Assembly: GCA_020847975.1 (NCBI GenBank)
Contig: JADLBD010000042.1
Location: 124,001-188,000, forward strand
Direction of reading: 5' to 3'
DNA: 64,000 nt
Origin: Bryobacterales bacterium
GTDB lineage: Bacteria; Acidobacteriota; Terriglobia; Bryobacterales; Bryobacteraceae
Position 1 is the stretch's first letter; every line of letters begins with the position of its first letter. A program made the position numbers and the translations under genes. Below the pieces are notes generated by a model. The model saw only the letters and a list, made by a program, of their open reading frames with translations, had not been told where the DNA came from and did no database searches. Shown here one piece after another: positions 38,788 through 48,844 of this stretch.

Positions 38788-38976
38788 ATGGACGACCGCG
38801 ACGACGGTTTCCTCGAAGACCTCGACAGCATCGCATCAATCCTCGCCTCGGGCTATCTGCGTTTGCGTCAGAAACGCCGCGAAGATCTACTTGCCACCTC
38901 GCCGGAAGCGAGCCCTCATGGACACGAGGTTAACGCCTCCGAGAAAGGAGAAGGATTTGGAAATCCAGATTCGTAG
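38788..38976 (+). CDS. small conserved-looking protein of recombinase module
   Basis: MDDRDDGFLEDLDSIASILASGYLRLRQKRREDLL, RBS-like GAAGGAG upstream; small ORF before DUF2924 gene. Confidence 0.55.
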   Translation: MDDRDDGFLEDLDSIASILASGYLRLRQKRREDLLATSPEASPHGHEVNASEKGEGFGNPDS

Positions 38977-39466
38977 GCAGATTGAAGCGTTGAAGCGGAT
39001 GACCGTGCGCCAGCTCCGCGAGCGGTACCAGGAGGTCTTCGGCGAGGAATCGCGGTCCAATCACAAGCAGTTTCTGTTCCGGCGCATCGCCTGGCGGCTG
39101 CAGGCGCAGGCGGAGGGTGGTCTTTCCGAGCGTGCCCGGCGACGAGCACTGGAGATCGCCAACGACAACGATCTCCGCATCCGCGCTCCGAAGGGATTCG
39201 ACTTCGAAGCTGCGTGTGACCGGTCGGTGTCACAGACGGTCCCACCAGATGCCGATCCGCGGCGGCCGCTGCCGGGAATGGTGTTGGAGCGCGAGTACAA
39301 AGGGCGCACGATCAAGGTCAAAGTCCACGCTGAGAGCTTCGACTACGAAGGCAGGCGCTACCGGTCGCTGAGTGCAATCGCGAAGGAGGTCACGGGCACG
39401 AAGTGGAATGGCTATCTCTTCTTCCACTTGCCCACAGGAAACGGCAATGGCAATAAGGAAGGGTAA
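38918..39466 (+). CDS. DUF2924 family protein
   Basis: LFRRIAWRLQAQAEGGLSERARRRALEIA...PGMVLEREYKGRTIKVKVHAESFDYEGRRYRSLSAIAKEVTGTKWNGYLFF matches DUF2924 pattern; next to serine recombinase. Confidence 0.85.
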   Translation: MDTRLTPPRKEKDLEIQIRRQIEALKRMTVRQLRERYQEVFGEESRSNHKQFLFRRIAWRLQAQAEGGLSERARRRALEIANDNDLRIRAPKGFDFEAACDRSVSQTVPPDADPRRPLPGMVLEREYKGRTIKVKVHAESFDYEGRRYRSLSAIAKEVTGTKWNGYLFFHLPTGNGNGNKEG

Positions 39467-41036
39467 CTGCAAGGCGAAGGACACCGGAGTCACGCCGGCG
39501 GCGAAGACAGTCCGTTGTGCCATATACACGAGGAAATCCACGGAGGAGGGCTTGCAACAGGAGTTCAACTCGCTCGACGCGCAGCGTGAGGCAGGCGAGG
39601 CCTTCGTCCTAAGCCAGCGCCATGAGGGCTGGCAGTTGCTTCCGGCCCATTACGACGATGGTGGGTACACCGGCGGCAATATGGAGCGCCCAGCCCTCAA
39701 ACGGTTGCTGATGGATATCAACGCGGGCAAGGTCGACTGCGTGGTCGTTTACAAGGTTGACCGGCTCAGCCGCTCGCTTCTGGACTTCGCGCGCATCATG
39801 GAATCCTTCGATAAGCGCGGCGTCAGCTTCGTGTCGGTCACACAGCAGTTCAACACGACGACCTCACTGGGCCGGCTCACGTTGAACATCCTTCTATCCT
39901 TCGCGCAGTTCGAACGCGAGATCATTTCTGAGCGCACCCGCGACAAGCAGTCGGCCGCGCGGAAGAAGGGCAAATGGATCGGTGGCCACCCGGTGCTGGG
40001 GTACGACATCGACCCTCGTGGCGGACGGCTGATCGTAAACGCGGATGAAGCTCCTCGGGTGCGGACCATTTTTGATCTGTACATCGAGCACCAGGCCGCC
40101 CTGCCCGTCATCGAAGAACTGCGGCAGCGCGATTGGCGCACGAAGAAGTGGCAGTCCGCCGAGGGTCGCGAACATGGTGACAAGCCTTTCACGAAGAACC
40201 GCCTCTACGGCGTCTTAACGAACGTGATCTACACGGGTCGCGTGGATCACAAGGGCAGTATCTACGAGGGCGAACACGAAGCCATCGTTGAGCGGAGAAC
40301 GTGGGAACGAGTGCAGCGTCTCCTTGGCAGAAACAGCGCGGTAAACCGCGAACACGTGAGGAACAAATACGGTGCGTTGCTGCATGGCCTGGTGTACTGC
40401 GTACCATGCGATGCGCCGATGTTCCACACCTACACGATGCGTGGCTCGAAGCGCTACCGCTACTACGTGTGCTACCACGCCCAGCAGCACGGCTGGAACA
40501 AGTGCGAGACCAAGTCCGTCGCGGCGCAGAATCTGGAGATGGCCGTGATCCAGGCGATCCGGAAGCTCGGCAGCGATCCCGTTCTCGCGCAAAGGACGGT
40601 GGAGCATGCCAGGGCGCAGGTGGCCAAGCGAGTCGAGCAGTTGCGCGAGGAGGAGGCAGCCGCCAAGGAACGGCTCCGCCGTCTGCACTCCGAAATGGTG
40701 TGTGCGGCAACCGTCTCCGGCGAAGAAGATGTGGCTGGCTCTCGCTTCGACCGAATGATGGAGGTGCACAAGGAGGTTCAGGAGATCGAGGAGCGGATGT
40801 CTGTCATCCGCGAAGAGCTCACGGCGTTGCAGAACGACCCGCTGAACGTTGATGACGTTCTCGCCGAGTTGCGCAGGTTCGACGACGTTTGGGATTCGAT
40901 GCGGTCGCATCAGCAGGCGCGTCTGGTGAACTTGGTCGTGCAGCGGGTCGGCTACGATGGCCGAACTCAGAAGGTAACGGTTGCGTTCCGTTCGCAGGGC
41001 ATGCGGGAGTTGTGCTCAGGGAGGAAGATCGAATGA
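39447..41036 (+). CDS. large serine recombinase
   Basis: CAIYTRKSTEEGLQQEFNSLDAQREA; YKVDRLSRSLLDFARIM; FAQFEREIISERTRDK; Zn ribbon CVPC...YYVCYHAQQHGWNKC; C-terminal coiled coil. Confidence 0.93.
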   Translation: MAIRKGNCKAKDTGVTPAAKTVRCAIYTRKSTEEGLQQEFNSLDAQREAGEAFVLSQRHEGWQLLPAHYDDGGYTGGNMERPALKRLLMDINAGKVDCVVVYKVDRLSRSLLDFARIMESFDKRGVSFVSVTQQFNTTTSLGRLTLNILLSFAQFEREIISERTRDKQSAARKKGKWIGGHPVLGYDIDPRGGRLIVNADEAPRVRTIFDLYIEHQAALPVIEELRQRDWRTKKWQSAEGREHGDKPFTKNRLYGVLTNVIYTGRVDHKGSIYEGEHEAIVERRTWERVQRLLGRNSAVNREHVRNKYGALLHGLVYCVPCDAPMFHTYTMRGSKRYRYYVCYHAQQHGWNKCETKSVAAQNLEMAVIQAIRKLGSDPVLAQRTVEHARAQVAKRVEQLREEEAAAKERLRRLHSEMVCAATVSGEEDVAGSRFDRMMEVHKEVQEIEERMSVIREELTALQNDPLNVDDVLAELRRFDDVWDSMRSHQQARLVNLVVQRVGYDGRTQKVTVAFRSQGMRELCSGRKIE

Positions 41037-41464
41037 GGCGCAGGAACAGAAGCATTGCTCCATGTATCGAATTGGAGGTCACCCTCGAGTTGCCGCGACA
41101 CGCGGCACCAGTGCCGACCGAAGTTGTCCGGCCGCCGGCCCGCGAACGCATTCCGCGGGTCACTCGTCTGATGGCACTGGCGGTGAAGTATCAGGGAATG
41201 GTTGATAGCTGTGAGTTTCGCGACTATGCGGACATCTCCCGCCTAGGTTACGTGAGCCGGGCCCGGATGACACAGATCATGAACCTCTCGAACTTGGCCC
41301 CGGATATCCAGGAGCAAGTGCTGTTCCCGGCGGGGCCTCTGCCGCCGGAGCGACGACTACGACGTTTAACGGCTTTGGTCGACTGGTCCGAACAACGCCG
41401 TTCGTGGCGTGAGCTGGTTATGGGGACTGTAAGTTGTTGTTTTCTAAGCAAATCCATGTCATAA
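41033..41464 (+). CDS. small HTH-like protein downstream of recombinase
   Basis: ATGA overlap with recombinase; RDYADISRLGYVSRARMTQIMNLSNLAPDIQEQVLF. Confidence 0.65.
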   Translation: MRRRNRSIAPCIELEVTLELPRHAAPVPTEVVRPPARERIPRVTRLMALAVKYQGMVDSCEFRDYADISRLGYVSRARMTQIMNLSNLAPDIQEQVLFPAGPLPPERRLRRLTALVDWSEQRRSWRELVMGTVSCCFLSKSMS

Positions 41465-41611
41465 GGTCTTTGCCGGATGCGATCTGAAGCACTAGGTGGC
41501 GAACAAAATCTATCCCGTTTTGAGAAGGATAGATGTGGCGAGTCGGCACCCAACCTCTTCGCTACTTCTTCGCCATGGTAGAATCATAATTCACACTTTG
41601 AGAGGGTATGT

Positions 41612-42439
41612 ATGGAGCGAGGTGGATTTCTTAGCTTCTTCAACAATCCTCGGGAAGCGGCGGAGGCCCGGATGCGGTCTCTGGCGGCGACGGCTACGGT
41701 GCGCAAGGCACGAGCAAAGGCCGAGGTGGAATTCCGATCGAGAGAGGTGGCAGCCAACTGGCGTGACTGGAAGAAACACTTGGGCGAACTCGCTGAGTTC
41801 GATCCGATGCGGCTGGAAAACCACATTCCTCCGCACTGGCAAGCCGGTGTGCGATATGCCGAAGTGATAATTCCCGCACACGGCACCGCTGCCTTGGCTG
41901 TGATTGAGTTGCCGAATGAATTCGAGAAATTTCTGCGCGAGTGCGTCTGCATCGTGTCCGAGCGTACGTACGAGGCGAAACTGCGGCCTTATGACTCGCT
42001 GCTTCTGCGGAAGGGAGATGTTGCCGTGGCCTGCTTCCATCAATTGGTACGCGCCGCCGTCGCAGGCGAAAGCGCGCGGCTTGGGCTTGAGGCATGGCGG
42101 CGCCATAACGAGCGCCTTGAACAGGAACTGGCGTCACCGGCGGACGAGATCACGTGTTCCATGAATGGCTCCGGTGCAGTCCACGTGGTTCCGGCCGAAT
42201 CCGCACTTCCCGATCCTGAGGTGCTAGCCCAGGATCGTGAGAAACGGCTACAGGGGCTCGTGGCCGCCAACCACACCACCATCGCGGCCGTGGCCGATGC
42301 CGCCGACGTACACAAGCCCGACATGCAGCGCTGGCGGCGGGGCGAGTTGAGCGGCGACTCCGTCATGTCGCAGAGGATTGAGAATGTGCTGGCCGGAAAA
42401 ACCCCGTTGAAGGCTGGCGCGGCCAAAACTGCCGCATAG
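41612..42439 (+). CDS. unknown protein with C-terminal HTH-like region
   Basis: 275 aa; C-terminus NHTTIAAVADAADVHKPDMQRWRRGELSGDSVMSQRIENVLAG. Confidence 0.55.
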   Translation: MERGGFLSFFNNPREAAEARMRSLAATATVRKARAKAEVEFRSREVAANWRDWKKHLGELAEFDPMRLENHIPPHWQAGVRYAEVIIPAHGTAALAVIELPNEFEKFLRECVCIVSERTYEAKLRPYDSLLLRKGDVAVACFHQLVRAAVAGESARLGLEAWRRHNERLEQELASPADEITCSMNGSGAVHVVPAESALPDPEVLAQDREKRLQGLVAANHTTIAAVADAADVHKPDMQRWRRGELSGDSVMSQRIENVLAGKTPLKAGAAKTAA

Positions 42440-42977
42440 AATAGTAAACCGTTTCGGAAGTCGATAACGGGATCTCTGAGTCACCGCAGCACGCTCGGAT
42501 TCCGGAACACGACGGCTCGGACAGGCCATCGCGCTGAGATGCCAGCACGAGTAGCGCGTGACGGTTTCTATTCTGGCAGATAGCGTAATTCGAGCCCTCC
42601 GAGGCTAGCAACTTCTCGCTCATCTCTGTTGTTTCCGAGTGAACAATTCGGTTATTGCAGAGATCAGCGAGGAGGCGACTGGTCGATAGCGACTGGTCGA
42701 CCGCTGGCGAAGGGGCTGGAACTAAGTTATCCTGCCCGTTGATGACTGAAGGTCAGAGGAGGTCGGCCAAAGTGAACGCAATGGCATCGGGTCGTCGGTC
42801 GCCATTGAGATTACTCCGTGCTCAACTAACGCCGAGGCTTTACGACTGCGTGGTAGATGCCTGCCCAGCCGACATTTCCACCGGACTCGACGCTCCGTTG
42901 TGTTTCATAGCACTCATGGCCCAGAGTAATCTCAACCGTTTCCACAGCCATCTTGCGGTCGACGGAAAGGTCCTTGG

Positions 42978-44843
42978 ATGAGAGTCCTGGCTCTCGACAT
43001 CCAGGGTTTCAGAGGTATCCCCAGCGGCCGCCTCGTTTTGCCTGATCAGGTGGCCCTCGTCGGCCCGAACGGCTCCGGTAAGAGCACCATCATAGATGCA
43101 CTCAGCCTTGTGTTCGGTCGCCAGAAGCTCGTCCACAACCTCACTGAGCACGATTTTACTGGAAGCTGCCCGCAGCCAGCGGATCGTATTCGCATCGTGG
43201 CAACAGTGGGCGGCTTTCCGTCGAATGACCCGGACCGGAACACGAACTGGTTCCGAAGCGGCCGCTCCATAGAGAAGTGGTGGGATCCGGCGACGAAGAC
43301 GGTGCTTCCCGAGGAGCAACCTGGAACCTTGTTATGCGCTCAGATCGGTTACGCTGCCCGCTTCGACCACGAAGATCTCACGGTCAAGCAGATTCGCTAC
43401 TTCCAGCAACACGATGATCAGGTGGACCCATTCGACGAGGAGGCCATCGACCGGTTCCCCGATAGGCTCCTCAGCGATGTCGGGTTCTTTGTCCTCCCTG
43501 CTCGTAGAACATGGGCAGCTACTATCTCGTTCGGATCGGAACTGTTCCGCAAGGCGGTGGCCACTCTCGGCGGTGTACCCGCCACGACCGTGATTCACCA
43601 CCGGGACGCCCTGCGAAACCCATCCTCGCCCCTTGAGGAGGACCGTGCGCTCCAGCCGCTTATACAGAGCATCAACACTAGGATGGCCCAGCTTGTTCCC
43701 GGTAACCCCCGACTCCATCTTCGGGTCACCTCGACGGATTCGGAATCGTTACTCCAAGCCCTCGTACCGCACTACCAGCGGGATGAGGGTGGATCGCTGC
43801 CCGCGGGGCGACACGGCACCGGCCTGATTTCTCTTCAGACACTGGTACTCCTGCTGGAGATCGGACGGGCCAGGAAAACGGCAGGGCAGTCCTTCATCCT
43901 CGCCCTAGAGGAGCCCGAATTACATGTCCCTCCCGGATTGCAACGCCGTCTGATCGGCGACGCTGCTGCCGTGTCGGATCAGGTGATCTGCACTACACAT
44001 GCTCCGAGAGCGGCTGCCTTCTTCGACGCCGCGAGCATCCAAATCCTCAGCCGCACCTCCATTCCTGGAGATGACGGCGGATCCAGAGTTGAAAAACTCG
44101 AAGGGCGGCCTCTGTCTCCGGCCTCTATGGTCAACGAGCCAAACTCTGTTGTTCAACTCTATACTGATCACCGTGCCCGGCTGGTCGAGGCACTCATGTT
44201 CCCTCGAGTATTGATTCCTGAGGGCCGCATCGACTTCGAGTGGCTGCGCCTGCTACTGGACGTTGCAGAAACCGGAGAGCGAATGTTGCATGGCCATCAG
44301 AGCCCTGTGCCGCCGTTTGGTTCGGTGGTGGGGGTGGTGCCGACTCGGGATTCGGCCTTGCGAGCGACATTCGAGCGGCTTCGCAGCCTTCACGATCATG
44401 TTGGAGTGCTCGTTGATGGGGATCCGGCGGGGGACCGGTACGTAGCAGACCTGATCTCTTGCAGCCCGACACCCTGCTGTGTGATGCAATGGCCGACCGG
44501 GTGGGCCATCGAGGACGCCGTTCGTTGGACGCTGGATGCGGACGACCCAGTTCTCCTAGCCGAGATCAACACTCGATTGGATCGGCAGTTTCAGTCCCTC
44601 GACGAACTCGTGGCGGCGCTCAAGAACACCAGCGGACAGACGGGCGGCCTGAAGGCCCACTACATGGCGCACGAGGACATCGCCGGGGCGATGCGGAAGT
44701 CTCCGTTGTGTGTTCAGCGCGTCGAGCGGCTATTAGAAGCAGTGACTAGGGCTGTGCTCCGGAGGCTCGACGGCTTCGAGAATCTGGAGTCTGATGAGGT
44801 GCGGTCCCGGAACCGTATCGCCGTGTGTCGGTTCCGCGCATGA
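42978..44843 (+). CDS. gajA-like: OLD-family ATPase-TOPRIM nuclease, GajA-like
   Basis: Walker A ALVGPNGSGKSTIIDALSLVFG; ABC-type FILALEEPELHVPPGLQRRLI; CTTHAPRAAAFF; TOPRIM-like PRVLIPEGRIDFEWL and VGVLVDGDPAGDRYV. Confidence 0.75.
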   Translation: MRVLALDIQGFRGIPSGRLVLPDQVALVGPNGSGKSTIIDALSLVFGRQKLVHNLTEHDFTGSCPQPADRIRIVATVGGFPSNDPDRNTNWFRSGRSIEKWWDPATKTVLPEEQPGTLLCAQIGYAARFDHEDLTVKQIRYFQQHDDQVDPFDEEAIDRFPDRLLSDVGFFVLPARRTWAATISFGSELFRKAVATLGGVPATTVIHHRDALRNPSSPLEEDRALQPLIQSINTRMAQLVPGNPRLHLRVTSTDSESLLQALVPHYQRDEGGSLPAGRHGTGLISLQTLVLLLEIGRARKTAGQSFILALEEPELHVPPGLQRRLIGDAAAVSDQVICTTHAPRAAAFFDAASIQILSRTSIPGDDGGSRVEKLEGRPLSPASMVNEPNSVVQLYTDHRARLVEALMFPRVLIPEGRIDFEWLRLLLDVAETGERMLHGHQSPVPPFGSVVGVVPTRDSALRATFERLRSLHDHVGVLVDGDPAGDRYVADLISCSPTPCCVMQWPTGWAIEDAVRWTLDADDPVLLAEINTRLDRQFQSLDELVAALKNTSGQTGGLKAHYMAHEDIAGAMRKSPLCVQRVERLLEAVTRAVLRRLDGFENLESDEVRSRNRIAVCRFRA

Positions 44844-46141
44844 GCCTCCTGATGTTCGAAGGTCCCGCCGGGACCGGCAAGACGACCAGGCTGCTTGCAG
44901 CTGCCCGGGAATACCTCGAACAACGTCCCCTTGATGTCGAGCAACGGGTGCTTGCCTTGACGAAGTATCACGGGTCTCGGCGCCGGATGGATATCAAGCT
45001 TCGTGACCGGGACGAGGGCGTGGGTAACGCCTTGGACTGCGTCACCGTCGACAGCTTCGCCAGGAGCTTGGTCGTCCGCTGGCGTTCGCTTGTGAACGAC
45101 ATAGGCTTTCATCCAATCGAGGGAGACTTCGCATCTATCACTTTGGCCGCTGGCGTTCTGCTTCAGCGACACAATGTGGCCAGGTGGGTTGCTCGACGCT
45201 ATCCGCTCGTCGTCGTGGATGAGATGCAGGACTGCAAGGGCGGTGAGGTCGCGCTACTTAAGGGCCTCGAACCGCATGTCCGCCTGCTATGCGGTGCGGA
45301 TGCCTTCCAAGACCTCTCAGGGGACAAAGACAATGAGGCCATCTTCTGGGCCTCTAAGGTCGGTGAGGTGGTGGCGTTGACGCAGGTATTCCGAACGCAG
45401 ACCATTGGTCTTCTGGCCGCCGCCCAAGCCATCCGCAACGGAAGCGCGGTTAGCTCCGATTCGAAGCCCGGCTTCGAGGTCGTGCCCGCCGCCGCTGCTG
45501 CCCAAGGGGGAGCAGTTGTGTGCTGGCGAGTCCGCTCGTGGGCTCCTCGCGGACCGATCGCGCTAATCTCTGCCACGGCTAGGGGCACGTCACCGTTCTC
45601 GGACCAGGTAATCGACTGGGCGTGTACAAATGCCTCTACAGCAAAGAATGGTGCGACGGCGGGTCCATACCCCATGGAGTGGGAGAGCAGTGACGATGAG
45701 GCTCAACAAGACATACTTGAGGTTCTCGACCTCCGAAATGATCCTACGACCGAAATCTGCTGTACCGACCTCGCGGCTCAGGCCGATAAACATGGCGTCC
45801 ACGACCTTCGGGACTGGGCGCTTCGACAACAGTTTGTTCGAGGTCTATCCGCGGTCACCGTTTCGGACGTGGTGAGAGAGGTGGGCGACATCGTTCGCCG
45901 CCGACGTGCATTTGGCCCACATCGAGCTTGGCGGCAGCGGGCGATGACTATCCACCAGGCAAAGAATCGCGAGTTCGAATCAGTCGTCGTCCTGTGGCCG
46001 CTGAAGATTGCCGGCAACCTCGAGCTGAAACGGCGGCTACTCTACAACGCCGTGACTCGTGCACGTGGACGAGCGGTTGTGATCGTGCAGGACCCGAAGC
46101 GCTCGGCAATGACCGAGAAGCTCTTTGCGGGAGGCACATGA
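44840..46141 (+). CDS. gajB-like: UvrD/PcrA-like helicase, GajB-like
   Basis: ATGA overlap with OLD gene; MFEGPAGTGKTTRLLAAA; YPLVVVDEMQDC; TIHQAKNREFESVVVL; RRLLYNAVTRARGRAVVI. Confidence 0.8.
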   Translation: MSLLMFEGPAGTGKTTRLLAAAREYLEQRPLDVEQRVLALTKYHGSRRRMDIKLRDRDEGVGNALDCVTVDSFARSLVVRWRSLVNDIGFHPIEGDFASITLAAGVLLQRHNVARWVARRYPLVVVDEMQDCKGGEVALLKGLEPHVRLLCGADAFQDLSGDKDNEAIFWASKVGEVVALTQVFRTQTIGLLAAAQAIRNGSAVSSDSKPGFEVVPAAAAAQGGAVVCWRVRSWAPRGPIALISATARGTSPFSDQVIDWACTNASTAKNGATAGPYPMEWESSDDEAQQDILEVLDLRNDPTTEICCTDLAAQADKHGVHDLRDWALRQQFVRGLSAVTVSDVVREVGDIVRRRRAFGPHRAWRQRAMTIHQAKNREFESVVVLWPLKIAGNLELKRRLLYNAVTRARGRAVVIVQDPKRSAMTEKLFAGGT

Positions 46142-46327
46142 GAGGAGAGTGGGCTCGTCTCGCGAGTCCTTTCTTTCGACTGTGGCAAGGTGCAGACTGC
46201 GACAAACCGGCTTGCTTGCATAACGCCCGACACTGATGCGTGCACTCAAGCGTCTGTCAGTTGGCGGAACGGGACTTCTCGCCCAAGTGGATCACTTCGT
46301 TTACGCTTCATCTAGAATGACGGTTGG

Positions 46328-46888
46328 ATGCACCCCAGAAGATCACGGATATTGAATGAGTTTAGTCTGTGGGTGGCCATGTCAGCCGCCCGGCAAGGCT
46401 GCCCTGTGCGAGGAAGGAAGCTCTATCCGTTCCTGCAATCGGTCGACCTCACCGCGATCCTGGACGGAGAGCATGAATGGACGGCGGACGAATTCCAAAG
46501 CTGGCATGAAGCCCAGGCCGTTGCGCTGGCCCGAGCTGCCGAAATTCCCCTCGGATGGAGTGCCAAGCTGATCGCGATGCTTTTGAAAACGCGAGTGTAC
46601 CTGGGACGAGAGGGACATTGTTCGCTTGCTCCCTTGATCCACCCGCCTATCGATAACGCGTTGATTGCCGAAATCCGCCGCCGCTATCCCTTGCATGATT
46701 CCCGGAATACAAGGCTCAGGAACCTGTGCGACTGCGGTGTGCCGATATCCAGGATCGCCACTTACCACCAGTATCGCGATGTGATCAGAGGATTGCTGGA
46801 GGTCGCGACGCGGGAGAACTGTACGCTATTTGAGATTGAAAGTCTTTGGCGTGCGCGAGATGCGGAAGACCCCGTCGGGAACACGTAG
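46328..46888 (+). CDS. hypothetical protein downstream of Gabija-like pair
   Basis: 186 aa ORF on same strand; no recognised family. Confidence 0.5.
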   Translation: MHPRRSRILNEFSLWVAMSAARQGCPVRGRKLYPFLQSVDLTAILDGEHEWTADEFQSWHEAQAVALARAAEIPLGWSAKLIAMLLKTRVYLGREGHCSLAPLIHPPIDNALIAEIRRRYPLHDSRNTRLRNLCDCGVPISRIATYHQYRDVIRGLLEVATRENCTLFEIESLWRARDAEDPVGNT

Positions 46889-46977
46889 CGACCTGCAAAA
46901 CGCCCATCCCGCCCCTGGTGCGCAAGCCATCAAGACCCCCGGTTCGTCGGGTTTTGGTAGATCGGTTGTTCGTGAAG

Positions 46978-47862
46978 CTAACGCTTATTCTTTCTGGTCA
47001 CCCGGTAGGTGTCGCCTGATTGCGTGTTCGTAGCAGCGAACCCATTGACGACGAATGGCTCCCACGCAACTGCACCAATGCGCTGCATATCGCTTCGCAG
47101 GTGGCTCTCATGCATGAACGGTCCAGTCTGGTATACCACCGCGTAGAATCGAGTCCAATCCTTCGATCCTTTGTATGCCGCGGAGTCCTCTGCCAAGCCG
47201 CCAAATGCTACCGCCGCCTTTTCGGGCGTATCAATGAACTTGAACTCAATTGCAGCACGGACGCTTCTTACGCCGCAATCCGGCTTGAATGCCTTCAGGG
47301 TCCCAGAAATACTCGGTTTTGGGTCATAATCAGCAAAACATGCGCTCAAGTAGTCGTGCATCACTCGCTGCAGATCGATCTCTCTAGTCGGGCTCGGCCG
47401 GCCCAAGCGATGAACCAGTACCGGCGTATCTCGAAGCATCGATTCCAGCCTTGCCAGGGTCCATGCCTGTTCGCTGGTGATCTGCCGACTGACGGTCATG
47501 CGCAGAGCTTTGATAAGCCGCTCGACGAACGTGACTGCAGGGCTGGTGCAGTCCTGGTATTCGTGGTCCTCATCCGTGTGGCGCAGGCCGTCGCTAGATG
47601 ACATGAATTCGGCCCATGCCTTCACGAGGGAGGCGCTGGCCTCCGGCATTTGAGCCGCCTCCAGGACGACTAGCAGAATGTCATGGAGTTCCTCAAGATT
47701 TGCGCCAAGCGCTCCGCGCGGGTCGGCGTACCCACCTTGGCTTTCGGCGTCTTCGTTGTACCCGACGTAGATCTCTCGCCCAATTTCCCACAGCGCGCGT
47801 TTGGCTTGGCTGAGAATTTTGTCGAGCTCACCAATCGCATTCTGTATGATCAGGCTGTCCAT
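46978..47862 (-). CDS. PD-(D/E)XK nuclease-like protein
   Basis: C-terminal half: KAFKPDCGVRSVRAAIEFKFI (D...ExK) after REIDLQRVMHDYLSACF. Confidence 0.65.
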   Translation of the reverse strand: MDSLIIQNAIGELDKILSQAKRALWEIGREIYVGYNEDAESQGGYADPRGALGANLEELHDILLVVLEAAQMPEASASLVKAWAEFMSSSDGLRHTDEDHEYQDCTSPAVTFVERLIKALRMTVSRQITSEQAWTLARLESMLRDTPVLVHRLGRPSPTREIDLQRVMHDYLSACFADYDPKPSISGTLKAFKPDCGVRSVRAAIEFKFIDTPEKAAVAFGGLAEDSAAYKGSKDWTRFYAVVYQTGPFMHESHLRSDMQRIGAVAWEPFVVNGFAATNTQSGDTYRVTRKNKR

Positions 47863-48225
47863 ATCATCTCGCCAGAAAAAATTAGAGATCCTTTACTATC
47901 TCGCTCGGAACGTAGTCGCGCACTCCGCTGTTCTTTTTGGATCGGCGATGGAAAGCACTGGCGCTCCTGAGGCCCAGCAGCAATCCAAGGAGTCGGCGTC
48001 ACGTTAAGTTGACAAATAACGCCCAAAGCACCTCGGTGCGGCGACCGATTGCGAGCGGGTTTCGGCTATCCGGAAGTGGAGTTGCCAGAGAATGACGTCC
48101 GCCGGTCGTCGCCTACCATCGACCGAGTATGGCATGCGCGCGGCGATCGATCCTCTGGTGACGGTGCTGCCAACATAGAGCCCCTTCAAACAAAGACCGC
48201 AGCGAGTTTGTGAATCGTGGACTGA

Positions 48226-48797
48226 GGGTAGGACGACTTCCTACCCGATTCCTACCCTCGCACATCGAGCCAATCGACATCACAACTTCTTGCGCTTCCG
48301 TGTGATAGTGGTGGATCCTGGAGGCCTCATGAGCGCCAACGAAGCAGCCCGCGCATTCGTCACCGACCCAGTACTTCAGAAACGCCTTGCGAAGTACATC
48401 GTGCACCAGTGCTTCCGCAATTCGCGGCTGGAGGATCTCCATGCCGGCATATCGCCGAGTTCCGCCGTCGGTGACTATTCCGATGTGGAGGTTCGCAGCC
48501 CGTACGGCCCCATCCCCTGGCCCGAGGTCTCACGATTCAACGATGACGAAATGAAGGATCTCATGATCGATGTGGTTAACCGGACCTATCGCTTGATCCA
48601 CAGGCTCTTCGATGAAACCGGTGGCGCCGCGCTCCTCCTCCAACTCGCTGAACGGGACCCGCTCCCGCGGTGGAACGAACCTACCCTCGCGGATGACAAA
48701 GACTTGAAGTGATGCAACAACGAGACATATCCCGCCATCTGTTGCGGTAGGTTTGCGCTCCTACCCCAACGCTGATTTCAGGCCGAATTTTCCTACC
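48226..48797. repeat. clustered TCCTACC(C) motif repeats (both orientations)
   Basis: gggtagga 48226-48233, tcctaccc 48239-48246, tcctaccc 48250-48257, cctaccctcgc 48680-48690, ggtagg 48746-48751, cctacccc 48760-48767, tcctacc 48791-48797. Confidence 0.6.
48329..48712 (+). CDS. small element-associated hypothetical protein
   Basis: ATG 48329 with GGAGG; MSANEAARAFVTDPVLQKRLAKYIVHQCFRNSRLEDLHAG. Confidence 0.6.
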   Translation: MSANEAARAFVTDPVLQKRLAKYIVHQCFRNSRLEDLHAGISPSSAVGDYSDVEVRSPYGPIPWPEVSRFNDDEMKDLMIDVVNRTYRLIHRLFDETGGAALLLQLAERDPLPRWNEPTLADDKDLK

Positions 48798-48844
48798 TTC
48801 TCCAACCTTGACCTCTCACCGCAGGCATCGGGCAATCTCATCTC

